This document shows, one piece after another, positions 22,254 to 30,971 of a stretch of DNA of 32,296 bases. Both the position numbers and the translations under genes were made by a program. The stretch comes from Allosalinactinospora lopnorensis (lineage in GTDB: Bacteria; Actinomycetota; Actinomycetes; Streptosporangiales; Streptosporangiaceae): positions 1 through 32,296 of the forward strand of contig NZ_LAJC01000073.1 of NCBI RefSeq assembly GCF_000981225.1. The letters are read 5' to 3'. Numbering within the stretch: position 1 is the stretch's first letter; the number at the start of each line of letters is the position of its first letter. The notes under the pieces are model-generated. The model did no database searches, was not told where the DNA came from, and was given only the letters and a program-made list of their open reading frames with translations.

Positions 22254-23597
22254 ATGGCGATCGACTTCACTCTCACCACCGAGCAGCGGCGTCTGCAGAG
22301 TTCCGTGCGGGAGTTCGCGCGGGACGTACTCGCTCCGTTGTCGGACCAGGTCGACCAGGAGCCGGACCCGCTGCGCGCGTTCCAGCTCGTGAAACCGGCG
22401 TACTCGGAGGCGTGCAAACAGGGGATCGCCTTCTCCATGCTTCCGAGGGAGTACGGGGGCGGCGGCCTGTCCAACGTCGACTTCGTGATCGCCGCGGAGG
22501 AGATCCAGGCGGTCGATCCCGGGTTTGGGACCACCGTCCTGGTCAACGGGCTCGGGCTGATGCCCGTCTGGTACTACGGCACCGAGGAGCAGAAGAAGCG
22601 GTTCATCGGCGCCGCGACCTCCGACCAGAGCGGCGAGTTCATCGTCGGATACGCCGCGAGCGAGCCGCCCGGCACCCCGGGCGGTACCGCCAACTTCGAC
22701 GCGCCCGCGATAGGCGGGGCGGGAATGCATGTCACCGCCACGCGGGACGGGGACGACTACGTCATCAACGGCCGCAAGTACTGGCCGTGCAACGTGGGGG
22801 GCTGGGACAACCAGGGCGCCGACCTGAACCTGGTCGTCGTGCGCACCGATCCGAACTCCGGAGGGACCACGGGACTGTCCGCGATCATGGTCGAGCGCGG
22901 CACACCGGGGGTCAGCTACAACTCGATCAGCACCTCCGCCCAGCGCAGCGCTCCCAACTGCGAGATCGTCTTCGACAACGCGCGGGTTCCCGCAAGCAAC
23001 CTGATCGAGGGAACCAGGGGCAATGGCGACCTGGTGATCAACCGCAACTTCGCGTGGTCGGGGCCGGTGGCCGGGATCGGCGCCGTCGCGGTCGCGCGCA
23101 GCGCCTACGAGGACGCGCTCAGGTGGGCCAAGACCTACACGGGAGGCGGGCCCGAGCCCATCATCAACTACCAGTACCCGGGCTACGTGCTCGGGGACAT
23201 CGCGACGAAGATCGAGGCCGCGAGGTACTTCTGCTGGAAGGGCGCCCACTACCTGGACCAGCACGGCTACCACGGCGAGATGCTCGGGGCGATGTGCAAG
23301 GTGCACTGCACGGAGATGCTGTTCGACTGCGTGTACAAGTGCATGCAGGTGGTGGGGGTCAACTCCCTCGACACGAAGCACAGGTTCCACCGGTACCTGC
23401 GGGAGGCCTCGCTCCTGCCGCTCTACGACGCCGGGAACTTCGGCATGCAGAGGCGCCGCGTGCACGGTGTCATGGTCGACGAGAGCTTCAACCCGCGGGC
23501 CTTCATGGACGACGAGGCCGTTGACTTCACCAAGGGCATGGAGGGGATCGACACGGTCCCCGGTCCCAAGACGGACGCGCCCGCCATGGCGCGTTAG
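22254..23597 (+). CDS. Acyl-CoA dehydrogenase-family protein, unusual active site
   Basis: An FAD-dependent acyl-CoA dehydrogenase-fold protein of 447 residues. Seen: LTTEQRRLQSSVREFARDVL at the start, GIAFSMLPREYGGGGLSNVDF (about 61-81), the middle beta domain with YVINGRKYWPCNVGG, and a C-terminal helical domain unusually rich in Cys and His (YFCWKGAHYLDQHGY, MCKVHCTEMLFDCVYKCM). The usual catalytic Glu in the YEGT motif is replaced by Asp (about residue 392, YDAGNFGMQ), and the alternative helix-G position reads NRNFAW, without Glu. Substrate is unknown. ATG 22254 has a GGGGGG site 7 bases upstream. It stands alone, with a perfect hairpin after it. Confidence 0.83.
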   Translation: MAIDFTLTTEQRRLQSSVREFARDVLAPLSDQVDQEPDPLRAFQLVKPAYSEACKQGIAFSMLPREYGGGGLSNVDFVIAAEEIQAVDPGFGTTVLVNGLGLMPVWYYGTEEQKKRFIGAATSDQSGEFIVGYAASEPPGTPGGTANFDAPAIGGAGMHVTATRDGDDYVINGRKYWPCNVGGWDNQGADLNLVVVRTDPNSGGTTGLSAIMVERGTPGVSYNSISTSAQRSAPNCEIVFDNARVPASNLIEGTRGNGDLVINRNFAWSGPVAGIGAVAVARSAYEDALRWAKTYTGGGPEPIINYQYPGYVLGDIATKIEAARYFCWKGAHYLDQHGYHGEMLGAMCKVHCTEMLFDCVYKCMQVVGVNSLDTKHRFHRYLREASLLPLYDAGNFGMQRRRVHGVMVDESFNPRAFMDDEAVDFTKGMEGIDTVPGPKTDAPAMAR

Positions 23598-23620
23598 GAA
23601 CGCGGGCGAGACCGCGCAGG

Positions 23621-23649
23621 GGTGCACGCCGAGCCGCTCGGCGTGCACC
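23621..23649 (+). terminator. Perfect 13-bp hairpin after acyl-CoA dehydrogenase
   Basis: The arms 23621-23633 and 23637-23649 are perfectly complementary (GGTGCACGCCGAG and its inverse) around the loop CCG, 24 bases after the stop. There is no long T-run, but stem strength and position fit a terminator, and its symmetry allows it to work in both directions. Confidence 0.7.
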
Positions 23650-23793
23650 TTCGCGCGGCGGGAACCGGCGGGCGAGCAGCGGTCGAGATCTGTGGACCGA
23701 GGTCTTTCAATTCGCACGCCTTTCCCCGGGGGATTCCGGTACTGCGGGACGCCACGCTACTCGGGCTTCTTCGAGGGCCGGGCACCGGTCGGT

Positions 23794-23826
23794 GGAGAAA
23801 AACAATCACGCGTGCTTGTTTTTTCC
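23794..23826. promoter_or_regulatory. Long palindrome, candidate TetR operator
   Basis: An inverted repeat centred between 23810 and 23811 (CACG-CGTG core). Outward from the centre, 12 of 13 positions match, including the AACAAAAA / TTTTTGTT flanks. It covers the -35 region of the carboxylase operon, whose last gene encodes a TetR-family repressor, so autoregulation through this site is likely (inference). The AT-rich flanks are striking in this genome. Confidence 0.6.
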
Positions 23827-23844
23827 GGACCCGGATGCCAGGCT
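23816..23844 (+). promoter_or_regulatory. Leaderless promoter of the AtuA-carboxylase operon
   Basis: TTGTTT (23816-23821) and CAGGCT (23839-23844), 17 bases apart, resemble -35 and -10 boxes. The -10 ends six bases before the ATG at 23851, and no Shine-Dalgarno is present, so a leaderless mRNA is likely. The -35 lies inside the palindrome. Confidence 0.45.
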
Positions 23845-23850
23845 CGTCCC

Positions 23851-25578
23851 ATGAACGCGACGCCCGCGGCTTCGCTGCGTGTGGGCAACGCGTCCGGCTT
23901 CTACGGTGACCGGTTCGCGGCGGTGCGCGAGATGCTCGCCGACGGTCCGCTGGACGTGCTCACCGGCGACTACCTGGCCGAGCTCACCATGCTCATCCTC
24001 GGCCGCGACCGGTTGAGGGACCCGGGGCTGGGATACGCCCGGACCTTCCTGCGCCAGATGGAGCAGTGCCTGGGCCCGGCCCTGGAGCGCGGGGTGGCGG
24101 TCGTGGTCAACGCCGGCGGGCTGAACCCGGCGGGGCTGGCCGATCGGCTGCGGGAGCTCGCCGAGCGCCTTGGCCTGCGGGCGCGCATCGGACACGTCGA
24201 AGGCGACGACCTGATGGGGCGCACCGCCGAACTGGCCCTGGGGCAGCCCCTGACCGCCAACGCCTACCTCGGGGCGTGGGGCATCGCCGAGTGCCTGCGG
24301 GGCGGGGCCGACGTGGTCGTGACCGGCCGTGTCACCGACGCCTCCCTCGCCGTCGGGCCGGCGGCGGCCCATTTCGGCTGGGAACGCGACGACTACGACG
24401 CGCTCGCCGGCGCCACCGTCGCCGGACACGTCATCGAGTGCGGGGCGCAGGCCACCGGCGGCAACTACCCCTTCTTCGCCGAGCTGGAGGCGGCCGGATA
24501 CGACCTCACCCGGCCGGGTTTCCCCGTAGCCGAGATCCACGCCGACGGCTCCTCGGTCATCACCAAGCACGAGGGCACCGGGGGAGCGGTCACCACAGGC
24601 ACCGTCACCGCGCAGCTGGTGTACGAGATCGCGGGGGCGTGCTACCCGGGTCCTGATGTGACCGCGCGGCTGGACACCGCCGAGCTGGCCCAGGAGGCCC
24701 CCGACCGGGTGCGGATCAGCGGCGTGCTCGGGCAGGCCCCGTCGCCCGAGCTCAAGGTCGGGCTCACCCGGATGAGCGGCTTCGCCAACGAGATGACGCT
24801 CGTCCTCACCGGCCTGGACGCCGATGCCAAGGCCGAGCTCGCCGAGCGCCAGATGCGTGCCGCGCTGGCCGGGAACGAACCCGCCGACCTGGACTTCCGG
24901 CTCACCCGCCGCGGGGAGCCCGACGCCGGCACGCAGGACGGGGCGAGCGCGCACCTGCGCATCACCGCGCGCGACCCCGACCCGGGCAGGGTCGGCCGCT
25001 CCTTCAGCTCGGCGGCCGTGGAACTGGCGCTGGCCGGGTTCCCCGGGTTCCACGCGACGTCGCCGCCCTCGGAGGCCCGGCCCGACGGCCTCGCGTTCGC
25101 GTCGGGCTCCCTGCCCGCCGGTGAGGCCGCGCATACCGCGGTCCTCCCCGACGGGACGCGCGTGGACATCGCCCCCGCAGCGGCCGGCGTACCGCCGTCC
25201 GAGCCGCCGGAACCGCCGCTGCCCGCGCCGCTGCCGCACGGGCGCACCCGCGAGGTCCCGCTGGGGGCCGTCTTCGGCGCGCGCAGCGGGGACAAGGGAT
25301 CCTCGGCCAACATCGGCGTGTGGGCGCCCGGCGACGACGCCTGGCGCTGGCTGGCCCACCGCCTCACCGCGGACCGGCTCCGCGAACTCCTCCCCGAGAC
25401 CGCGCCGCTGCCGGTGACCCGCTACCTGCTGCCCAACCTGCGTGCCGTCAACTTCGTGGTCGACGGGCTCCTCGACGGCGGCGCCGCGGCGAACGGCCGC
25501 AGCGACCCGCAGGCCAAGGGGCTCGCCGAATGGCTGCGCGGTCGCCGCGTCCTGCTGCCGGAGGAGCTGCTGGGATGA
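23851..25578 (+). CDS. AtuA-like protein (DUF1446 plus AtuA C-terminal domain)
   Basis: A protein of 575 residues of the acyclic-terpene-utilisation AtuA family. N-terminal DUF1446 domain (about 8-440): RVGNASGFYGDRFAAVREML, DVLTGDYLAELTMLIL, VVNAGGLNPAGLAD, GADVVVTGRVTDASLAVGP, ECGAQATGGNYPFF, KHEGTGGAVTTGTV. C-terminal AtuA domain (about 470-575): AVFGARSGDKGSSANIGVWA, YLLPNLRAVNFVVDGLL. The biochemical role of the family is not settled; it is linked to breakdown of citronellol and geraniol or other branched acyl-CoAs. ATG 23851 is chosen because the promoter-like -10 ends six bases before it and the domain begins at once. The stop overlaps the next ATG (ATGA), so it is coupled to the carboxylase. 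Confidence 0.85.
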   Translation: MNATPAASLRVGNASGFYGDRFAAVREMLADGPLDVLTGDYLAELTMLILGRDRLRDPGLGYARTFLRQMEQCLGPALERGVAVVVNAGGLNPAGLADRLRELAERLGLRARIGHVEGDDLMGRTAELALGQPLTANAYLGAWGIAECLRGGADVVVTGRVTDASLAVGPAAAHFGWERDDYDALAGATVAGHVIECGAQATGGNYPFFAELEAAGYDLTRPGFPVAEIHADGSSVITKHEGTGGAVTTGTVTAQLVYEIAGACYPGPDVTARLDTAELAQEAPDRVRISGVLGQAPSPELKVGLTRMSGFANEMTLVLTGLDADAKAELAERQMRAALAGNEPADLDFRLTRRGEPDAGTQDGASAHLRITARDPDPGRVGRSFSSAAVELALAGFPGFHATSPPSEARPDGLAFASGSLPAGEAAHTAVLPDGTRVDIAPAAAGVPPSEPPEPPLPAPLPHGRTREVPLGAVFGARSGDKGSSANIGVWAPGDDAWRWLAHRLTADRLRELLPETAPLPVTRYLLPNLRAVNFVVDGLLDGGAAANGRSDPQAKGLAEWLRGRRVLLPEELLG

Positions 25579-27170
25579 CCGTCCTGCGTTCCAGGCTCGA
25601 CACCGCCTCGCCGCAGTTCGCGGCGGGGCGCGAGGCGATGCTGGCCAAGCTGGCCGAGATCGGGGCCGAGCACGAGAAGGCGCTGGCCGGGGGAGGCCCC
25701 GGCTACGTCGACCGGCACCGTTCCCGGGGCAAGCTGCTCGCCCGAGAGCGGATCGAGCTGCTCCTCGACCCCGACTCCCCGTTCCTAGAGCTCTCCCCGC
25801 TGGCCGCGTGGGGCAGCGACTACCCGGTCGGGGCGAGCGTCGTCACCGGGGTCGGCGTGGTCGAGGGCACCGAGTGCGTGGTCGTCGCCAACGACCCGAC
25901 GGTGCGCGGCGGCGCCACCAACCCCTGGAGCGGGAAGAAGACGCTGCGCGCTCTGGAGATCGCCGAGCAGAACCGGATGCCGCTGATCAACCTCGTCGAG
26001 TCCGGCGGCGCGGACCTGCCCAGCCAGAAGGAGATCTTCATCCCGGGCGGGCGGCTCTTCCGCGACCTGACCCGCTTCTCCGCCGCCGGCATCCCCACGC
26101 TGGCCCTGGTCTTCGGCAACTCCACCGCGGGCGGCGCCTACGTCCCCGGCATGTGCGACCACGTTGTGATGATCCGCGAGCGCTCCAAGGTGTTCCTGGG
26201 CGGTCCGCCGCTGGTCAAGGTGGCGACGGGGGAGGAGAGCGACGACGAGTCGCTCGGCGGGGCCGAGATGCACGCCCGCGTCTCCGGGCTCGCCGACCAC
26301 CTCGCCGAGGACGAGCACGACGCCATCCGCATCGGGCGGCGGATCGTGGCCCGCCTCAACCGGCGCAAGGCCGGCCCCGCCCCCGCCGCGGTCGCCGAGC
26401 CCGCCTACGACGCCGAAGAGCTGCTCGGCGTGGTCCCCAGCGACCTCAAGTCCCCGTTCGACCCGCGCGAGGTGATCACCCGCGTGGTCGACGGCTCCGA
26501 CCTCGACGAGTTCAAGCCCGGCTACGGAACCAGCCTGGTGACCGGGTGGGCCCGGCTGCACGGCTACCCCGTCGGGCTGCTCGCCAACGCACAGGGGGTG
26601 CTGTTCAGCGAGGAGTCGCAGAAGGCGGCGCAGTTCATCCAGCTCGCCAACCGGGCCGACACCCCGCTGGTGTTCCTGCACAACACGACCGGCTACATGG
26701 TGGGCCGCGACTACGAGCAGGGCGGCATCATCAAGCACGGCTCGATGATGATCAACGCCGTCTCCAACAGCCGGGTACCGCACCTGTCCGTGCTGCTGGG
26801 AGCCTCCTACGGCGCCGGGCACTACGGCATGTGCGGCCGCGCCTACGACCCCCGGTTCCTGTTCGCCTGGCCCAGCGCGCGGTCCGCCGTGATGGGAGCG
26901 GAGCAGCTCGCCGGTGTGCTGTCCATCGTCGCCCGCGAGTCCGCCGCGGCCAAGGGGCGGGACTACAGCGAGGAGGAGGACGCCGCCATGCGGGAGATGG
27001 TGCGCAACCAGATCGAGGCCGAGTCGCTCCCGCTGTTCCTGTCGGGAAGGGTCTACGACGACGGCGTCATCGACCCGCGCGACACCAGGACCGTGCTCGG
27101 GTTCTGCCTGTCGGCCGTGCACAACGCCCCGGTGCGCGGCACCGACGGCTTCGGCGTCTTCCGGACTTGA
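25575..27170 (+). CDS. Acyl-CoA carboxylase, carboxyltransferase (beta) subunit
   Basis: A biotin-dependent carboxyltransferase of 531 residues that moves carboxylate from biotin to an acyl-CoA, in the MCC/GCC (methylcrotonyl/geranyl-CoA) branch of the family by its order and motifs. Seen: GKLLARERIELLLDPDSPFLEL (about 51-72), NPWSGKKTLRALEIAEQNRMP, FGNSTAGGAYVPGMCD and VFLGGPPLVKVATGEE in the N-domain. The C-domain shows FLHNTTGYMVGRDYEQGGII, GASYGAGHYGMCGRAYDPRF and FAWPSARSAVMGAEQLAGVL. The two oxyanion-forming glycine-rich loops are intact. It overlaps the AtuA gene by 4 bases and precedes the matching biotin carboxylase, so the two subunits should form one complex. Confidence 0.92.
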   Translation: MTVLRSRLDTASPQFAAGREAMLAKLAEIGAEHEKALAGGGPGYVDRHRSRGKLLARERIELLLDPDSPFLELSPLAAWGSDYPVGASVVTGVGVVEGTECVVVANDPTVRGGATNPWSGKKTLRALEIAEQNRMPLINLVESGGADLPSQKEIFIPGGRLFRDLTRFSAAGIPTLALVFGNSTAGGAYVPGMCDHVVMIRERSKVFLGGPPLVKVATGEESDDESLGGAEMHARVSGLADHLAEDEHDAIRIGRRIVARLNRRKAGPAPAAVAEPAYDAEELLGVVPSDLKSPFDPREVITRVVDGSDLDEFKPGYGTSLVTGWARLHGYPVGLLANAQGVLFSEESQKAAQFIQLANRADTPLVFLHNTTGYMVGRDYEQGGIIKHGSMMINAVSNSRVPHLSVLLGASYGAGHYGMCGRAYDPRFLFAWPSARSAVMGAEQLAGVLSIVARESAAAKGRDYSEEEDAAMREMVRNQIEAESLPLFLSGRVYDDGVIDPRDTRTVLGFCLSAVHNAPVRGTDGFGVFRT

Positions 27171-27207
27171 GGAGAGGACCCGCCGTGCCGAACGAGGTGA
27201 GTGGTAC

Positions 27208-29164
27208 GTGATCAGCACGCTGCTCGTCGCCAACCGCGGGGAGATCGCCCGGCGGATCTTCCGGACGTGCCGCGCGCTCGGTATCGGCACCGTCGCGGTG
27301 TACTCCGACCCCGACGCGCAGGCCCCGCACGCGCGCGAGGCGGACGCCGCCGTGCGGCTGCCCGGTTCCGCGCCCGCCGAGACCTACCTGCGCGCGGACG
27401 CGCTCGTCGAGGCCGCCCGGCGGGCCGGCGCCGACGCCGTCCACCCCCGCTACGGGTTCCTCTCCGAGAACGCCGCCTTCGCCCGCGAGGTGACCAAGGC
27501 CGGACTGGTCTGGGTGGGGCCGCCGCCGGAGGCGATCGAGCAATGGGGGCCAAGATCGAGGCGAAGGAGCTGGCCCGCGGCGCCGGCGTGCCGGTCCCGC
27601 CCGTGCTCGGCGACGTCACCGAGGACGACCTCCCCGTCCTGGTCAAGGCCTCGGCCGGCGGCGGGGGCGGGGCATGCGGGTGGTCCGCGACCTCGCCGGC
27701 CTCGCCGGGGAGACCGAGGCGGCCCGTTCCGAGGCGGCCGCCGCGTTCGGCGACCCCACGGTGTTCTGCGAGCGCTACGTGGAACAGGGGCGCCACATCG
27801 AGGTGCAGGTCCTCGCGGACAACCACGGGACCATGTGGGCGGTCGGGGACCGCGACTGCTCGATCCAGCGCCGGCACCAGAAGATCATCGAGGAGGCCCC
27901 GGCGCCCGGCATCGGCGCGGCGGCGCGGGAGCGGCTGCACGACGCCGCCCGGCGCCTGGCCGGCGCGCTCGGCTACAGCGGCGCCGGCACGGTGGAGTTC
28001 CTGCTCGACGCCGACGGTACGTTCTCCTTTTTGGAGATGAACACCCGCCTGCAGGTGGAACACCCGGTCACCGAATGCGTGACGGGCCTGGACCTGGTGG
28101 AGTGGCAGCTGCGCATCGCCGAGGGGGCGGCGCTTCCGGACGAGCCGCCCGCCGCGCGAGGGCACGCGATCGAGGCCCGGATCTACGCCGAGGACCCGGA
28201 GCGGGACTGGCGGCCGCAGAGCGGGGATATCGCCGCGTTCGACGTCCCGGACCGCGTCGCCGAGCACACCAACCCCGCCGGGTACGGTGTCCGCGTCGAC
28301 AGCGGGGTCGAGCCGGGCACCGCGGTCGGCACCGACTACGACCCCATGCTCGCCAAGGTCATCGCCTGGGGGCGCGACCGGCCCGACGCCGCGCGCCGGC
28401 TGGCCGCGGCACTGGCCGGAGCCCGGCTGCACGGTCCGGGCAGCAACCGCGACCTCCTCGTCCGGGTGCTGCGCCACCCGGCGTTCGTCGCAGGCGGGGT
28501 GCACACCGGGTTCCTCGCCGAGCACTGGGCCGACGGGCTCGCGCGCCCCCTGGCCGCCGGGCCGGCCGAACGCCTCTCGGCGCTGGCCGCCGCGCTGGCC
28601 GAGGCCGCGGGCAACCGGGAGAGAGCGCCCGTGCTGTCCTCCCTGCCGCCCGGCTGGCGCAACCTGCCCTCGCAGCCGCAGTACAAGCGGTACCGCACGG
28701 CCCGCGGGGAGGAGCTGGAGGTCGGCTACCGCACCACCCGCGCGGGGCCGGTGCCCGCCACCGGCGAAGACGTGCGGGTGCACCGGGTCCGGCCCGACGA
28801 GGTCCACCTGGAGGTGGACGGGGTTCGCCGCACCTTCGCCGTCGCCCGCTACTCGGGGCCGCTGACCTGTGTGGACTCGGCGCTCGGCGCGGTCGCGCTG
28901 ACACCGCTGCCGCGCTTCGCCGACCCGGAGGCCTACGTCGCCCCCGGTTCCGTGCTCGCCCCCATGCCCGGAACCGTCGCCAGGGTCGCCGCCGCCTCCG
29001 GCGACCGGGTGCGCGCCGGGCAGGCGCTCATGTGGCTGGAGGCGATGAAGATGGAGCACCCGATCACCGCCCCCGCCGCCGGTGTCGTCACCGAGGTCGC
29101 GGCGCGGGCGGGCCAGCGGGTGGACAGTGGGGCGGTGCTCGCCGTCGTCGAAGAGGAGAATTGA
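27208..29164 (+). pseudogene. Acyl-CoA carboxylase alpha subunit (biotin carboxylase/BCCP), two frameshifts
   Basis: The alpha chain would hold biotin carboxylase (about 1-445), a linker (BT-like) region and a C-terminal biotinyl domain with the lysine in EAMKMEHP; about 652 residues when restored. It starts GTG 27208 (LLVANRGEIARRIFRTCRAL) after a GAGGTGAG site. The frame breaks twice, each time by one missing base: near 27541-27543 (AIEQ then MGAKIEAKELARG, one A or G short) and near 27663-27672 in a G-rich run (KASAGGGG then GMRVVRDL, expected GGGRGM). Beyond that, EVQVLADNHG, FLEMNTRLQVEHPVTE and the end are intact. Either sequencing error or real inactivation; all other parts look under selection. 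The next gene starts 3 bases after its stop. Confidence 0.85.
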
Positions 29165-29167
29165 CTC

Positions 29168-30325
29168 GTGAGCTTCACCGAACCCGAGGAGCGCGCGGCG
29201 CTGCGCGAGACCGTCGCCCGGCTCGCCTCCCGCTACGGTCCCGGCTACTACCGCGGCAAGGCCAGAGCGGGGGAGTACCTCACCGAACTGTGGGCCGAGG
29301 CCGGCAAGCTCGGCTACCTCGGCGTCAACCTGCCCGAGGAGCACGGCGGCGGGGGCGGCGGGATCGGCGACCTCGCCGCGGTCCTGGAGGAATTGTCCGC
29401 CGGCGGCTGCCCCACGCTGATGATGGTGGTGTCCCCGGCGATCTGCGGCACCGTGCTCGCGCGCTTCGGCACGCCGGAGCAGCGGGAGCGCTGGCTGCCC
29501 GGGATCGCCTCGGGCGAGAGCATCCTCGCCTTCGGCATCACCGAGCCCGACGCCGGGTCCAACGCGCACGACATCACCACCACCGGGCGGCGCGACGGCG
29601 CGGACTGGGTCCTCAACGGGCGCAAGACCTTCATCTCCGGCGTGGACGTCGCCGACGCCGTGCTCATCGTCGCCCGCACCGAGGACGCCCGGACCGGGAG
29701 GCTGCGGCCGGCGCTGTTCGTCGTCCCCACCGACACCCCCGGTTTCGAGGCCCGCGAGATCGAGATGGACCTGCTCAGCCCGGACCACCAGTACGCGCTG
29801 TTCCTGGACGACGTGCGGCTGCCGGGCGACGCGCTCGTCGGCGACCCGGAGAGCGGGCTGCTGCAACTGTTCGCCGGGCTCAACCCCGAGCGCATCATGG
29901 TCGCGGCACTCGCCGCCGGCTCCGCCCGCCACGCCCTCGACCAGGCGGTATCCTACGCCAACGAGCGCGAGGTGTGGGGCGCGCCCATCGGAGCCCACCA
30001 GGGATTGGCGCACCCGCTCGCCCAGGTCAAGATCGAGCTGGAGCTGACCCGGCTGATGGTGCAGAAAGCGGCCGCCCTCTACGACGCGGGCGACGACTCC
30101 GGAGCGGGGGAGGCCGCCAACATGGCCAAGTACGCCGCCGGCGAGGTGGTGTCGCGCGCCGTGGACCAGGCGGTGCAGACGCTCGGCGGCAACGGTCTGG
30201 CCAGCGAGTACGGCCTCGGCGCGGCGGTCGCCGCCTCCCGGGTGGCCCGCATCGCCCCGGTCAGCCGCGAGATGATCCTGAACTACGTGGCGCAGCACTC
30301 GCTCGGGCTGCCGAAGTCGTACTGA
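29168..30325 (+). CDS. Acyl-CoA dehydrogenase (AtuD/isovaleryl-like)
   Basis: An FAD-dependent dehydrogenase of 385 residues, expected to desaturate the acyl-CoA that the carboxylase then carboxylates. Seen: LGYLGVNLPEEHGGGGGGIGD (about 48-68), AFGITEPDAGSNAHDI (about 121-136) and WVLNGRKTFISGVDVADAVLIVART (about 147-171) for flavin contacts. GLNPERIMVAALAAGSA carries Glu241 at the helix-G position used as catalytic base in isovaleryl-CoA dehydrogenase, and RIAPVSREMILNYVAQHSLGLP closes the protein. The YEGT-type Glu is absent, consistent with that subgroup. Start GTG 29168 lies 3 bases after the biotin carboxylase stop; no strong ribosome site, so coupling is likely. Confidence 0.9.
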   Translation: MSFTEPEERAALRETVARLASRYGPGYYRGKARAGEYLTELWAEAGKLGYLGVNLPEEHGGGGGGIGDLAAVLEELSAGGCPTLMMVVSPAICGTVLARFGTPEQRERWLPGIASGESILAFGITEPDAGSNAHDITTTGRRDGADWVLNGRKTFISGVDVADAVLIVARTEDARTGRLRPALFVVPTDTPGFEAREIEMDLLSPDHQYALFLDDVRLPGDALVGDPESGLLQLFAGLNPERIMVAALAAGSARHALDQAVSYANEREVWGAPIGAHQGLAHPLAQVKIELELTRLMVQKAAALYDAGDDSGAGEAANMAKYAAGEVVSRAVDQAVQTLGGNGLASEYGLGAAVAASRVARIAPVSREMILNYVAQHSLGLPKSY

Positions 30326-30338
30326 GGGGCGGACTGGG

Positions 30339-30950
30339 GTGGACACCGCGGCCCGGCGGCGCGAACCGCGCCAGGAGCGCAGCCGCGCCACACGGCGGCG
30401 ACTGCTGGCCGCGGCGGTGGAGTGCCTGGCGGAGTCCGGCGTCTCCGGAAGCACGGTCGGCGCTGTGGCCGAACGCGCCGGGGTGTCGCGAGGGGCGGCC
30501 CAGCACCACTTCCGCACCCGCGAGGACCTGTTCACCGCCGCGCTGCGGCACATGAGCGAGCGCAGGATGGCCGAGCTCCGCGGCCGCGCCGAGGCCCTGC
30601 CCGAAGGGCCCGAACGCACCGAGGCCGTCGTGCGGATGCTCGTCGACGCCTTCAGCGGCCCGGAGTTCAGCGCCGCGGTCCAGCTGTGGGCGGCCGCGGC
30701 CAACGACCCCGGGCTGCGCGCGCACGTGATCCCCCTTGAGGAGTACGTCGGGCGCGAAGCGCACCGGGCGGCGCTCGACCTGCTCGGCGTGGACGAGTCG
30801 GCCCCGGGGGTGCGCGAGACGGTGCAGGCCACCCTGGACCTCGCGCGCGGCCTGGGCCTGGCCAACCTGCTCACCGACGATCACGCCCGGCGCCAGGGCA
30901 TCATCGCCCAGTGGGCGCGCATGCTGGAGCGGGAGCTCGGCCGCGGGTGA
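30339..30950 (+). CDS. TetR-family transcriptional regulator
   Basis: A repressor of 203 residues. The N-terminal helix-turn-helix (about 14-60) reads RATRRRLLAAAVECLAESG, VGAVAERAGVSRGAAQHHF, RTREDLFTAAL. The C-terminal half (about 70-200) is helical and forms the ligand pocket and dimer interface; Trp-containing AVQLWAAAANDPGLRAHV is typical of acyl-CoA-responsive members. Start GTG 30339 lies 13 bases behind the dehydrogenase stop, with a GAGGGG stretch upstream, so it is the last gene of the operon and probably represses it through the palindrome at 23794-23826. Likely inducer: a pathway acyl-CoA (inference). Confidence 0.88.
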   Translation: MDTAARRREPRQERSRATRRRLLAAAVECLAESGVSGSTVGAVAERAGVSRGAAQHHFRTREDLFTAALRHMSERRMAELRGRAEALPEGPERTEAVVRMLVDAFSGPEFSAAVQLWAAAANDPGLRAHVIPLEEYVGREAHRAALDLLGVDESAPGVRETVQATLDLARGLGLANLLTDDHARRQGIIAQWARMLERELGRG

Positions 30951-30951
30951 G

Positions 30952-30965
30952 CCGGCCCGTGCCGG
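30952..30965. terminator. Short hairpin between convergent genes
   Basis: CCGGC (30952-30956) and GCCGG (30961-30965) form a 5-bp stem with a four-base loop in the 21-bp gap between the TetR gene and the convergent hydrolase gene. It could stop both transcripts weakly. Confidence 0.35.
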
Positions 30966-30971
30966 AGTCCG

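Noticed and set aside
27212-30874. Very long minus-strand open frame (about 1220 codons) opposite the carboxylase operon
   Set aside because: It mirrors well-identified plus-strand genes, has no family similarity and shows the Arg/Gly/Pro-rich composition of an antisense frame in GC-rich DNA.
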